Source: Apiotrichum sp. Y4204 (taxonomy: Eukaryota; Basidiomycota; Tremellomycetes; Trichosporonales; Trichosporonaceae). From it: a stretch of DNA of 64,000 nucleotides. Numbering within the stretch: position 1 is the stretch's first letter; each line of letters begins with the position of its first letter. Below the pieces are notes generated by a model, which saw only the letters and a list, made by a program, of their open reading frames with translations, did not search any database and had not been told where the DNA came from. Location of the stretch: assembly GCA_025531455.1 (NCBI GenBank), contig JAMYHL010000024.1, positions 1 to 64,000 on the forward strand. The letters run 5' to 3'. Below, one piece after another: positions 23,824-35,982 of the stretch. The position numbers and the translations under genes are program-made.

Positions 23824-26800
23824 ATGAGCGGGACCGCATCGCCAGTCACGCCCGCGGCACGGTCGCCTCCGCACCGTTTCCCTGCGCTCGACAGGTCGCC
23901 GTCGCCCCGTCATGCTCGCGTAGCCAACCTCGCAACCGGTGGCTTCCACTCGTTTGACACGACGGACGAACAGAGCCCCTCGCTGGGCTTTGCCCCACCA
24001 GTGCAGCACAGGATACCGTCGCTGTCGACGACCACCAACACCGTTTTTGGCTTTTCCCCGCCGCCGAGTCATTCGTCGATTCTGACAGGCACATCTCCCG
24101 TGGCTCCCAACATGATGATGCCAAAGGCCGGCGCAGCGCGCCCCGTCCTCTCGCCGCAGTTGTCCTCGCCGACAGAACCAGTCTTTGGGGATTTCCCCGG
24201 TATCCTCGCATCGTCCCCTCGCGCCTACGTTCCAGACCTGCCTGGCAACCGCTCGAGACGCAACTCTGCCGCTGTCGTTTCTATTTCGCTGTCTTCCAGG
24301 TCTCGTTCTCGCACCCCGCGCGGCAGCACTAGCCTGCTCCCCACTCGGTCCGGCTCGGGCCCGCAATCAAAGGTCTCCACTCCAAAGGCTGACCCATCAT
24401 CTGGTGTGTTTAACGGCGGTCCCACATCTGGTCTGGCCGATGCCTGGGCACCAGGGGTCGACGAAATGGACGACTGGCAGCCCACCGGCGGTGTGCTCCT
24501 CGATGCCGACGAATCAACAGGCGACTCGTTCTCCTTTGACGAAGACTATGAAGGACGGTCGTGGACCGCAGAATCAGAAGCGTCCCACGTCGCCGATGTC
24601 TTGCGCCCCGGTATGATCTTTGGCGAGGGATTGGAGTTTGAGGGTGATCTTATCGAGGGCGCCGTCGGACGTCTCAACCACTCGTCTGACGTCGACCTTC
24701 CTCTCCGTCGCGATGGCAGCCAAGTGGGTACCACCCGCGGCTCGCAGCCTGGACGACCTCGGACCAAGAAGACCTACGAGGTCATCCGCCAGCTCGGCTC
24801 TGGCTCGTACGCCGTCGTTTACCTCGTCCGCGAACGCGGTGGCCGCAAGCGGGAGTTTGCCCTGAAATGTCTCTCCAAGCACGACCTCGAGGAGGAGCAG
24901 CTCGAGACCCAGCTCTTCGAGGCTACCATCCACCTCTCCCTGCCTATCCACCGCAACATCGTCACCCTCCACGAGACGCTCCAGACAAAGAACTGGCTCT
25001 TCCTCATGCTCGAGCTCTGTCCCGGAGAGGATCTGTAAGTGCCTCGCATCTGTTTATCACTCTGCTAACCGCAGTTTCTACTGGCTCGAACGCTCGCGCG
25101 ATGCCTCTCCTCCGCCCGTCACGACTCGCCTACCTGCGGTTCTTGGACACGAGGACCGCGATCGCGAAGGAATGCAGATCATGTCCTCGTCGCGTCTCTC
25201 CTCGTCGTCGATCCCCTTTTCTTCCTCGCAGCTCTTCTCCAACATGCCTTCGTCGTACTCCAACTCACCCAGCGCCTTCTCCCCAAACAACGGATTCGGC
25301 AGCTACAATGCGTCGCCCGCTTCGCTGCTCTTTGCCCATCACAATGGCTCGTTTGCCGCGTCTGCGATGAGCGGCTCGCACGGCGCCACACCGCCTACCC
25401 CGTCGCTCCTATCCGCATTCTCCGCCAACACCCTCCTTACTCCTCGCCGTCTGCGCCTGATCGCCTCCATGTTCTCCCAGATGTGCGAGGCGGTGTCCGT
25501 GTGCCACGACGTTGGTGTCGCCCACCGCGATATCAAGCCGGAGAACTTTATCTGCTGCGACTCTGTCGAGCTCGAGTCTGTTGCCGAGAGCCCCGACGGC
25601 GACGATGATGAGAACCCCGGCCGCCCCGACTTTGGCCCTCAGGCCAGGCGCAAGGTCATCGTCAAGCTCACCGACTTCGGCCTTGCGACCACCGAGGAGG
25701 AATCCGGCGACGTCGAGTGCGGCTCCAAGCCATACATGTCTTACGAGTGCCGCAACAACCTCGGCCCCACCTACGCCCCACGCCCCGCCGATGTGTGGTC
25801 CCTCGGCATTGTACTCATAAACATGCTCTTCCACCGGAACCCATGGAAGGACCCCACTGATGGTGACCCCAACTTTGATACCTTCCTGCAGGATCCCGTC
25901 ACCTTCCTGCAGACAAAGTTCACCGGCATAGGCAGGGAGGTCGCAACGTACCTTGCCGACCGTGTCCTCTGCCTCAACGTAGAGGACCGCATCACCGCCT
26001 CCGATTTCGGCAAGTGGGTCCGCACTCTTCCCGAGATGATTGCGGGCCGCCGTGCTGTGCGCGACTTGAAAAAGACCCGGCTCGAGACCCGTGCCAAGCA
26101 GGTTGCAGGCGACAAGGGCCTCTTCGTCAAGTCCCCCGTTGGACAGGTCAACCCTGGTCGTTCAAGCTTGTTCACCTCGGCCCTCACATCCTCTGCTCCG
26201 GTTGCAGTTGCCGCGACGCCCTGTGCGGTTATGGAAGGAGTCGAGAGCCCATCAGATGACACGGAGTTTACGCATTCCCTCGCGACCCTGCCGCCTGCGT
26301 CCGAGCTCGCGCAATTCGCTCATTACTCTCAGGGTTCGACTGCTTCTTCTCAAGCGGTGTCACTTGCAAACCCTGCCCCAACGCCCGATCTCGACCGCGA
26401 GGAGATTCGTTCGGCTACAACGATTGACGACCACCCCACGCCGACCGACATGTCTGCAATGGTGTCCCCGGAACCGACCGAGAGTGGACAGGACGATATT
26501 ATAATGGAGGAGCCCGACGGTCCTCTGGAGCCACTTCAGAAAATTCGCGAGCACGGCGAAGAGCAAGCCATGGACGAGTCTGGAACCCACAGCGATGACA
26601 AGTCTCCCGATGGCGAGCGGTCGCTCTCCGCAAACCACAAGCGTCGCAAACGTGGTGTCCGCAAGGGCAAGGCTGCGCAGGCCGCAGCGGCCGCGGCTGC
26701 ATCGGGTGCGACCCAAGAGTCCCGGGACGAGTTCCTATCGGAGCTGGTCCAGGCGTCTGAGGATCTGGCGCGTGACCTCTCAACCAAGAAGCGCTTTGAC

Positions 26801-27718
26801 CCTACTCGCGAGGCGGACTTCCCCCCGCTCGGCACCTCGCCTGCTCAAATCGCTGCGGCGCGCAAGTCCAAGTGGAAGGATCTGTTGTCGAAGAACAACA
26901 ACCCCCAACTTGAGGCGCTCGCGCGCCGTGTGGCAGAGCGCGACAATGACGTTGGCGGAACGTGGTCGGCACCCGCCAAGCTCCAGCAGGGCAGCAATGG
27001 TCACCGCTCGCGGCACGCGCACCTCCGCCAGACCGCCACGACAATGTCTGTTGGTGGATTCTCACAACTGAGCATCCCTGCCTCCGAGTCCTCTGCGACG
27101 TCGTCAATGGTCGGTGGTGCTGACGACGATGACTGGCGCCGTACATCGCGGCAGCGTGAGGAAGAGAGGCGTCGTGAGAGGGAGAGACATGGGGTTGCAA
27201 AGGACGAGACTGGTTCCAAACCCAAGCGCCCATCCTCGCGTCGCGGTACCGAGGACTCGTCCAGCCGCTCGCGCCAGGCCGCCCTCGCTGCTGCCGCCAT
27301 TGCCGGAGGGTTGGAACCTATGGGCGCGTTCGGCAAGCCTTCGCACCTTGGCCGCCCCGTGCCCCTCAACCACCGTCCTCCGCACCAGTCCTCCAGCTCG
27401 CGCCCGTCCCCGCTTGCGCAGGACAAGACTTCTCCGATCGCGATCTCTCCGGCTCCCCAGTCTGACAAGAGCATCACCCCGAAGAACGCACCCCTCGTCA
27501 AGCCCCCTGCCGATCTGCAGGTGTCCATGGCTCCTATGAAGGGTTCATCTCATTCGCCCAACGGCTCAGCGCCCGCCCTCCCCTCTACGGCGTCCCCCGG
27601 CGGCAGCACAACCAGCCCGCTCCACGTCAACGACTCGCCGTCCAAGCCCAAGATCAAGGGTCAGATGCACGGCCTGGCCAAGATGTTTGGCGGGCTCAAG
27701 ACCAAGGGCCGCGACTAG
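23824..27718 (+). CDS. Ser/Thr protein kinase of the Ran1/Ksp1 type
   Basis: Exons 23824-25034 and 25075-27718 give 1284 residues; the 40-base intron ends CTAACCGCAG. Residues 1-317 are Ser/Pro-rich and disordered. The kinase domain starts near residue 318 with the glycine loop LGSGSYAVVYL, the lysine in FALKCL, HRDIKPEN near 554, TDFGLA near 602 and DVWSLGIVL. A Ser/Asn/Pro-rich insert of about 115 residues (roughly 408-522) separates the hinge from helix E. The C-terminal 550 residues are low-complexity, with SP sites, a basic block (KRRKRGVRKGK), a READFPPLGTSP motif and a basic end (GLAKMFGGLKTKGRD). Family members act in nutrient sensing, filamentation or meiotic repression; the exact role here is not shown. 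Another Ran1-like paralogue function is possible. Confidence 0.9.
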
Positions 27719-28719
27719 AGGTCTCAGTATCTTGTTTTCTTCCTCTTCGTCGTCATTCTTATCCGATTCGATCGACCGGTCATACATAGATCACGCCCAC
27801 AAACCCCAAACCGCAAACCATGCTTGACAAGTTCATCAACATTTCTTGTCTTACCCTCGTCAGCTCAACCCACTCCTCTCCTTCACCCTTCTTCAATCTT
27901 TATGTTTGTCAAACCCCGCCTCAACCCCAACACCGCAACTCTACCATTTTATCACCTGTACACTTTCCCCGCAACCCCCTTTAGCCTTCACGGAACACGT
28001 ACAAGTAGCAAGTAGCAGCAGCAACACAACACACTACGGCCGCTCGTGGCCATTGCATTGATAGGACAAGTAATGCTTGCATTATCCGGAGACGAGATGT
28101 AACACTATGTGCAAACAAGCCGGGCAACGGGGCTTGAAGGGAGCGGGGCATGAAGGGAGCGGGGCATGAAGAGAGGGCATGAAGAGAGAATGGGCATGCC
28201 GATAGGAGTGTATGCAAGACGAGACAATTGAGGAACTACCAGCGGTCAGCCGACCAGCGGACCACCGGTGGGTAAAATGTACTGAAGTAAACAAACAACC
28301 AAGACCTAGACTTTCCATATGCAGACCCGCGGAGCAATCAGCAACAAACATAGTACAAGGCACGGGGCCGTCATGTCATGTATCGTTAGCGCCTCTGGTC
28401 TCATTAGTAGAGCCTACGCATGCACCCGCATTTCTCATCTTGCACTCACGAGATCCAGGGTTGGATATACGTGGTGGGGTGGATGAAAACAGCCCTGGGT
28501 GTGGGGGAGAGTGTTTGTGGTTGTTTGGACGCGAATGATTTTACGGAACCAAATTTGGGGAAAAAAGAAAAACATTGCCAGCCAGCCGCATCCGCTTGTG
28601 ACCAGCGCAAACGAGCAGCCAAACAAAGGCCAGGCGGCAGGCTGCCTCCCCCGGGCCATCATCACCTTTCACCTGGCCACATCCTCTTCTCTCTTCCCAC
28701 CACTCCACTACTCATAGCC
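27719..28719. other. Intergenic region between the two kinase genes
   Basis: Contains the 3' untranslated region of the Ran1-type kinase, a 16-base tandem repeat at 28129-28198, and a short C-rich leader before the Polo ATG. No gene is seen. Confidence 0.5.
28129..28198 (+). repeat. 16-base minisatellite (GGGGCATGAAGGGAGC type)
   Basis: About four imperfect head-to-tail copies, the last ones shortened. Confidence 0.8.
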
Positions 28720-31700
28720 ATGGTCGCGATCGACCCACCGCAGCTCCCGCCCCTCGCGCCGCTGGCGCCCCTTGACGGCGGCGAGAAGCGCCCAGCAACA
28801 GCAGCCCGCTCACCCCCCGTCGCGAAGAAGGATAAGGAGAAGCCGCCGCCCCCGCCGCATGTCATCCGCGACGCGGGGAGCGGGCTGAGCTACCGCCGTG
28901 CGGGCTTCCTCGGCGAGGTGAGTGTACAGTGCTGGAGTTGGGGAGATGAGGCTGCCAAAGGCTGGTACAACCGAGACCTTTGCGACTCCATCACTCGGCG
29001 ACTCGGTGGTCTTGTGCTCACACCCAGGGCGGCTTTGCTCGCGTGTACGAGGTGCTCGACCCGAATGGTAACCGGCGCGCTGTCAAGGTCGTGCACAAGG
29101 CGAGCATCCGCACGAAGAAGAACAAGACGAAGGTGGGTTGATTCTAGGTCGTTGGCAGTGTTTGGTTCTCGGCATATGGGGAAGATCTGGGTTATTCCGA
29201 CTAGTATGGGTATCGGACTCCATGCTCGGTCTGACTAGTGGTGGACTTGTATGGACAGTGTTTGGCCGCGGGACATGACACTAGTCATTGTCTGTGCGCG
29301 CCAGCCCGCGAGCAAGAGGATGATAGCCGCTTTGGCCGTCGTGAAATCAGCACAAATAACTGCTGCTTCTTGAGTCGTCGCTGACCCCTAGCTCTGGGCA
29401 GAGATCAAGCTGCATCAGATGCTCGAGCACCCGAACGTGGTGCGCTTCCTTGACTGTTTTGAGGACGAGGAGAACGTGTACATGATTCTCGAGCTGTGCG
29501 AGAACGGCTCCCTCATGGACCTTCTCCGCCGCCGCAAACGATACTCTGAGGCCGAGGCCCGCTTCTTCCTCGTCCAGCTCATCGGTGCATGCCAGTACAT
29601 GCACGACAACAATGTCATCCACCGCGACCTCAAGCTTGGAAATCTTTTCTTGGACGGAAACATGAACATCAAGGTCGGCGACTTTGGGCTCGCCGCGCTC
29701 ATCGAGAACGAGGGGGAACGGAAAAAGTGAGCAGCTACGAGGGCTAGAGAGCTGACAGGCAGGACAATCTGCGGGACACCAAACTACATTGCACCCGAGG
29801 TGCTCTTTGATACGGCCAATGGGCACTCGTTCGAGGTCGACATCTGGTCCGTTGGTGTCATTCTCTACACCCTCCTAATCGGCAAGCCACCGTTCCAGAC
29901 AAAGGACGTCAAGGCCATCTACCGCCGCATCCGCGAGAACCGCTACGAGTTCCCGCCAGACAAGGAGATCTCCACCTCAGCACAGGAGCTCATCATGTCG
30001 ATTCTCAACTCGGACCCCGAGCAGCGTCCAACACTGCAGGCGATCCTCAAGCACCAGTGGTTCACTGAGGGTACATTCCCCTCGTATATTCCTCAATCAG
30101 CCAACGACGGCCCTCCGGCATGGGCCAACGTCTCCGCCGCGCAGAGCAGACGCAACCTCGACATTGTCAAGCGTGTGGCTGCCGGCGAGCCTGTCTCGAC
30201 TACCCCGCCGCCGCCCCGTTCCTCGAGTCTCGGCCACTCTATTGCTGCCCAGGAACGCGAGTTCAACAACGCCGTCCAGCCCGACAGCCCCATCTCTGCC
30301 CTGCTGTCGTCCGCGCGTCAGCCCCTCGTGCAGGCTCCAGCTGCTATCAAGGAGCAGTCGCTGCTTCGCAAGCTCACCGCCGCCGGTGCGCAGAGCACGC
30401 TCAGCCCAGTCCGCCGCGGCATTCTGCGCAATCCCCCCGGAGCTGCCGCCAGCCGTGCACCCGAGATCGACGAGGTTGCCGAGGAGGACGAGCCAGATGA
30501 GGCTCCCCGTGGTATGACTGACGGCCGCGATCGTGAACTCGCGCATCAAAAGACTCGCATCGTCAGTCAAATGGCGGGAATGAAGATTTCGGACAAGGAC
30601 AAGGACCGCGATAGCGGACGTTCTGCCTCCAGCTCTCCGGTTCCCTCGCGCGCTCCTCTACGAGAAGCCAATGTACCTCAGGCTTCAAGTGCTCCAACTG
30701 CCTCAGCAGGACGGAAGAACAACATTTACGAACTCATAGAGGCAAACCTTACTTCGGCACTGGCTGTGGGCCCTACCGAGGCCGGCTTCCACACGTCTAC
30801 CCGCGCTGTTCCGCCAAAGGTCTTTGTTGTGTCCTGGCTGGACTATTGCGCAAAATACGGCATGGGCTTTGTGATGACGGATGGCACAGTGTGCGTGCAC
30901 TTCAACGACAGCTCCTCGCTTGTGCTCGCACCCGACAAGCAGTTCTTTGACCACATTGCCCCCGACGCAGACCGCACGCACGAGAACCGCCGGAACTACC
31001 CGATTGACCAGTATCCCGCGGACCTCAAGACCAAGGTCTACCTTTTGCACCAGTTTGAAAAGTACATGCTTGACCGCCTCGTGGGCTCGCACCAGTACAC
31101 GTATGTCGACAAGGAGCGCACCCGCGGCATGGTGTATATCGAGAAGTACCTGCGGATGAAGCATGTCATCTTGTTCCGGCTCAGCAATGGGCTGCTACAG
31201 GTAATTCTCAGCTTCGGTGTCGTATTCGTCTTCAAGCTGACCCCAGTTCAACTTCCAGGACCACACCAAACTCATCCTCTCCGAGGGTGGGCTTGTCGTC
31301 ACTGTCATTGACAAGCACTATGCACTCTCCACCTGGACACTGGAACAACTGTGCGCACGCATTCCGGACAACACGGATCCCAAGGATCGTCGCACAATGG
31401 AGCGCGTACACTCGAAACTCGAGTACATCCGGTGAGCTTACTCGTCTCCATGATATCAAAGCTAACCGGGAGGGACGTGCTTGGCAAAATACGCACACAC
31501 GGGGGCATGGGCAAGGCAGACGTGGCAGTGAGGCAGGAGGAGCGCGAGCGCCGGGATCGTGACCGCGCGGAGCGGGAACGCGACGCTGTTACCACCAGGT
31601 CCAACTCCGACCTTCCAAGAGAACGCGAGCGCGCCGAGAAACGCGACGAGCGCGAGCGTGGGCGGTACGCGACTGAGCGGGAGAGTGAACGCGCACGCGA

Positions 31701-31911
31701 CGAGCGGGAACGAGAACGGGAGAAGGAACGGCAGTTGGAGCGCCAGATGATCCGCGATCGGGACCAGCTCCGAGACCGCGACCGCGAGCGTGAACGCGAA
31801 CGCGAACGCGAAAAAGACCGCGCGCGCGAGCATGCGTTGCGGACCTTGGAGCGTGAGTCGCGCGAGCCGCGGGAGCGGACACTCGGACGCCCCGCCCGCC
31901 CGATCCGTTAG
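28720..31911 (+). CDS. plo1: Polo-like kinase with an added Arg/Glu/Asp-rich tail
   Basis: Exons 28720-28917, 29028-29132, 29392-29726, 29763-31200, 31247-31431 and 31473-31911 give 899 residues. The kinase domain (about 60-330) shows the glycine loop GEGGFARVY split by an intron, HRDLKLGN, GDFGLA and the activation segment KKTICGTPNYIAPE with its phosphorylated Thr. The two polo boxes follow: first VVSWLDYCAKYGMGFVMTDG with the family Trp, second LLQFNFQDHTKLIL, in which His698 and Lys700 match the phosphate-binding pair of human PLK1. After the usual end of the second box (about residue 755) comes an extra 140-residue tail made almost only of R, E and D. Polo kinases drive mitotic entry, spindle formation and cytokinesis. 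Intron 3 is 36 bases. Confidence 0.97.
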
Positions 31912-33731
31912 ACGCGCGATAGAGATGGCGACCTGTGAGACTGGATTGAGTTGGACTCCCTGGCTTGATGGCCGGCACATTCTCCAATCACTTCTTTGTA
32001 TGCTTGTATGCTGTTGGGACTCTGCATGGTGTTTCGCATGACACGGGCTAAGATGCTGGTCAGAATGTTCGCCCTATCCAGGACAACGGTGATAGAGTTG
32101 GGGATAAGGTTAGATGTGCACGCCAGCATCGTATCGAACTGAAACGCAATGGACATCAGACTTTGTGTGTCAATGTTCCTCCGAGAGGATGCCAGCACAG
32201 CGATGTGCCCTGGTGTCGCTGTCAAGCAAGTGAAGGACGCGTGATGTGCCTGTTGTCCTTCCGAACTCACAACTCTCTATCTTCATTCCATCGCAACTCA
32301 GAATCCCCAACAGCTCACCAGCATCGGAATGCGTGCGCCTGGGAACACTGTCCATTGGACGCCCGTGGGCAATGATACGAAGTTGAGATACCCAAATTCC
32401 AAGGACACCCGCGACTCTTCACACGGAAAGTACGGAACCACGCTTCATATCCAGACTCCTGGTACTGTACCTGGGACTGTGGCACAGCGTAACTCTCCGT
32501 CTTTCTGGCAGCGCACACCGTGTACACCTACCTACCTTGAGGCGATGACGCCGGGCCGGGAGGCTGTGGATCCGTGCCAATCCGGGCACCCAGGCGCGTC
32601 CGGCGGCCGCAGACATGTGTCGTACTGCGGTCCTGTATATGACCCATGATCCTGGAAACGTCGGGCCGTGCCTCCTAGATCCATACCGGCGAGTGTGATC
32701 GTCGTGGGGAGCGAGGCATGCTTCCACTGAACGCTGCATCTCCTGGGCGCACCGCCTTGGCCCTCTTCCATTGTTTGCGGGCTTTTTCTAGCTGCACTGT
32801 GGACGTGAGGTTTGTACAGGTTTGCCGGAATACGTCCTACTTGAAACTCCAGGAGATGGGGGCAGAGTTGGCACTGTTCCCATTGTTTTCTGTCATTCTT
32901 CTCAAGCTCACCCAGTTATTGACATTCCTACTGGACACACTCACAGCGCGAGCAAGCGGGGCGGTGCTACGTGTTGACCCCTGCGTGCCATCCTCGACGC
33001 CTTGCAGGTTATTTGTGTCCTGACCATGTCCACTCCGTCTTTGACACTAACCTCTGCTCACGTTCCGCGACGGTCAAGCACCTACAGTACGTCAACAGGA
33101 ATGCTGCAGGTACTGGTACGCAAACACGCATCAGGGACGGACCACTGCCTTGGTGCAAACCTGACGCGCTCCATGGCAGCCTAGCGACCTCCAGCCGGCA
33201 CTCCCGCGCCTGTGCACCACAACGTCTTTGCACTTTCACTCGTCACATCAACTTACCTGTGTTTGGTTCGTCGCCCGGCGTCTATTGTCAGGCAGCAGCA
33301 CAGCAGCCAGGTCGCGTGAGGAGAGTATGCGACATGTGGAGGGGAAACGACATGTTCTTTCAGTGTGCCTACGTCTGAACCTCGGGAGGACGAGCCAGAG
33401 GCGTAATGCTGGTATTCCAGGAGATCCACAGGAGGCAGACACAGCTCGTTTCCAGATTCCGGTACACGCTGAAAGAGAGCCCCTCCCTCCCCCCTCCGGG
33501 TCACCACCTCCGACGAGAAATAAAAGGACGGCGCACGCGCGAGTCTTGTCTCTTTTTCTCATCATCACAACACTCCAGCTGAGCTGTGCTCGTAGCCTTT
33601 CTCCTCTGGTAGGACTTCGCCTTTCCTTTCTTCTTCTCCTTCCCTTCAGCGGTAGCTTGAAGCACCGTCTCACCCTCCCTAACCCTCTTTTCCCCACTTA
33701 CCTCGTCTTCTCACCCTCACGCTCCCTAACA
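31912..33731. other. Intergenic region with promoter of the GH18 gene
   Basis: No gene is recognised. A TATA-like AAATAAAAG lies at 33518-33526 and is followed by a C/T-rich leader up to the ATG at 33732. The frame is open upstream of that ATG but encodes no family-like sequence. Confidence 0.5.
33518..33526 (+). promoter_or_regulatory. TATA-like element of the GH18 gene
   Basis: AAATAAAAG about 206 bases before the ATG, with a pyrimidine-rich leader between. Confidence 0.4.
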
Positions 33732-35510
33732 ATGGTCTCTCACACAGCCCTCTTTGGCATCCTCGCCGCCCTGGCCTCCATCGCCAGCGCAGCGGGCGCC
33801 CCAAGCGTTGACCTCTCGTACGCGCGCCGCAACGGCGCAGACGGGAGTATCACGTACAGCCGCGCGGCCGTCGCGCGCAACTTCCCCCGTCCCAACAAGT
33901 GGGCCGGCCTCGAGCGCCGCGCAGGCTGCGAGCACGGCGCGTGGAGCTGCGCCAACAACGTTCTCCAAATCTGCAGTAACGGCGCCATCATCCCCATGCA
34001 CGACTGCTCCACTATCGGGGCTACTTGCACCACCTCGGGATGGGTCGGCTGCCTGCCTAATGGAATGTCCATTGGGGGGGGCGCGACTCAGCAGACAGCC
34101 CCACCTGCTCAGCAGCCCGCTCCTCCTCCCACTTCCTCCGTGCCAGCCACGGACAATACACCCGCCACAGACACTACTTCCCCGGCCGCGGCAGCCGACG
34201 CAGCCGCCCCCTCGGCTCCAGTCACTGACACGACTACCCCGGCCCCGACCACAGGCGGAAATTCCTCCCCCAAGGGTCTGGCCATTACCAACCAAGTCGG
34301 TAGCCCCGGCACGGGTATCACCCCCGCTCCCGACTACATTGTTGAAATGGTAGATGGCTCGCCCTTTGACCCCAGCACGGAGGTCTGCGTCGAGTGGGAG
34401 GACGAGATGCCCCCGCCCCCTCCCCCGCCCAAGAAGAGCTGCGGCAAGAAGCAGCAGCCTGTCAACACCCCTCCGCCTGCCGTTGACACTTATGCAAGTC
34501 CCCCACTTGTTGAAACCAGTACGACGCCCCTGGGTGACGCCAAAGGCAACCCCAGTGTACTGAACACCAGTGGACAGCAGGCTGCAAAGCCCAATGAGGT
34601 CGTTCAGCAGGCTAAGCCGCCGCCCGCCACAGGTCAGACGCAGACACAGACGCAGAACGCTCCTGCCCAACAGCGTCCCGCCGGGCAGGGCCCCAAGTCC
34701 CTCGTTCAGGCGCCGTACTATGTCGTGTACAACCAGGAGACTCCGCTCCCAGCGGACCCCGCAGAGCTCGGTCCCATCAACGTCATCAACCTTGCTTTCT
34801 GGACCACCAAGAAGATCGACACTTATGCCGCCAAGTTCCTCGCCGACCCTAACCGCAAGCAGATCATCGACGCCTACCACAAGGCCGGAAAGGTCATCAT
34901 GCTCGCTGCCTTTGGGCAGTATGACGACCCGACGGCGAAAGACCCCGTCAAGCTCGCCAAGGAGATCGCCAAGATTGTCAAGGACGAGGGTCTCGACGGC
35001 ATCGACTGTGACCTCGAGCATGGCCTCAAGATCGGCGAGAAGGGCGCCCAGTGGGGTATCGACTTTACCAAGGCGGCGCGTGCCGAGCTCGGCCCCGACT
35101 ACTTTATTACCCACGCGCCGCAGGGCCCGCACTTTACCGACACGGTATTCGAGTACAACAAGATTGTCAAGGGCGCCGGCGACGACATTGACTTTTACAA
35201 CATCCAGTACTACAACCAGTACCCGGCCGGAGTGTACGCCACCTGCGACCAGATGGTCGTCAAGGAGCCGGGATACCCGGGCTCGTCGCTCGCCGAGCTT
35301 CATGCGAGCGGTATTCCGTGGGAAAAGCTCGTCCTTGGCAAGCCTCTAGTCCAGAAGGACGCCGGCAACCTCTACATGGAGCCGGCAGAGCTCGCAAAGT
35401 GTGTCGCACAGGGTAAGGCTCTCGGATGGCCGGGATCCTTTATGGCCTGGGCGTTGCATGCGCCTGCCGACGCCGTCAAGACGTACAACACCGTCATCGG
35501 TGTAAAGTAG
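33732..35510 (+). CDS. Secreted GH18 chitinase-like protein with N-terminal Cys-rich domain
   Basis: A single exon codes 592 residues. The ATG at 33732 is chosen because a classical signal peptide follows (ALFGILAALASIASAAGA). Residues about 62-110 form a small Cys-rich domain (CEHGAWSCANNVLQICSNG...) resembling fungal chitin-binding modules. A Pro/Thr/Ala-rich linker of about 240 residues follows, probably O-glycosylated. The C-terminal 240 residues are a GH18 barrel: YYVVYNQETP, VIMLAAFG, and the catalytic DGIDCDLE at 422-429 (DxxDxDxE, Glu429 the acid/base), then DIDFYNIQYYNQY. It would cut or bind chitin outside the cell during wall remodelling. Activity is likely but not proven. No GPI signal is seen. 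Confidence 0.92.
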   Translation: MVSHTALFGILAALASIASAAGAPSVDLSYARRNGADGSITYSRAAVARNFPRPNKWAGLERRAGCEHGAWSCANNVLQICSNGAIIPMHDCSTIGATCTTSGWVGCLPNGMSIGGGATQQTAPPAQQPAPPPTSSVPATDNTPATDTTSPAAAADAAAPSAPVTDTTTPAPTTGGNSSPKGLAITNQVGSPGTGITPAPDYIVEMVDGSPFDPSTEVCVEWEDEMPPPPPPPKKSCGKKQQPVNTPPPAVDTYASPPLVETSTTPLGDAKGNPSVLNTSGQQAAKPNEVVQQAKPPPATGQTQTQTQNAPAQQRPAGQGPKSLVQAPYYVVYNQETPLPADPAELGPINVINLAFWTTKKIDTYAAKFLADPNRKQIIDAYHKAGKVIMLAAFGQYDDPTAKDPVKLAKEIAKIVKDEGLDGIDCDLEHGLKIGEKGAQWGIDFTKAARAELGPDYFITHAPQGPHFTDTVFEYNKIVKGAGDDIDFYNIQYYNQYPAGVYATCDQMVVKEPGYPGSSLAELHASGIPWEKLVLGKPLVQKDAGNLYMEPAELAKCVAQGKALGWPGSFMAWALHAPADAVKTYNTVIGVK

Positions 35511-35911
35511 ACGAATCGACTTGGATCGCTTTAAATGCCGGCCCTCCGGCTCTGCCTCACCTGTAGCCTCATATACATATGTATTATATCTCTACACAAC
35601 TGTGCCGCTCACTCTGTCTTTGCAGTGCAGTTAGCAGAGAGTTTCGGATCAGTGCGTGGTATTAATCGTTTCTGCTCGCGATGGCCACGAAGGTGGGCCG
35701 TTCTCCAAAGAGTGTCACAGATCGACCATTCCCAGATGTACCGCAAAACAACAGCACAAGACAGCAAATGATATCACGGTTTGAAGAACAATTGAGACCG
35801 AGAAAAGAAGTGAAAGAAGAATAAGAATTATGAAAAAAGTTGTAAAAAGATCAAAACAAAAACACAAAAATGGTAAAAACGCGGCACTCGCAGAATTCCG
35901 GATTTCATCAT
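35511..35911. other. 3' flank of the GH18 gene and 5' flank of tRNA-Gly
   Basis: A-rich sequence around 35780-35880 and no gene. Confidence 0.5.
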
Positions 35912-35982
35912 ACATCGTTGGTGAAACGGTATCATGCGTCGTTGCCATCGACGCGGCAGGGGTTCGACTCCCTTACGATGTA
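35912..35982 (+). tRNA. tRNA-Gly, anticodon GCC, no intron
   Basis: The 71 bases fold as a complete cloverleaf. ACATCGT pairs with ACGATGT as the acceptor stem. GTGA/TCAT is the D stem with loop AACGGTA carrying the two conserved G residues. CGTCG/CGACG is the anticodon stem around loop TTGCCAT. AGGGG/CCCTT is the T stem around TTCGACT. The anticodon reads GCC. A run of five T at 35985-35989 is the polymerase III terminator. The first base is A rather than the usual G. Confidence 0.96.

Noticed and set aside
33726..35303. 525-codon open frame opposite the GH18 gene
   Set aside because: Antisense shadow of a biased coding exon; the plus strand has signal peptide and catalytic motif.
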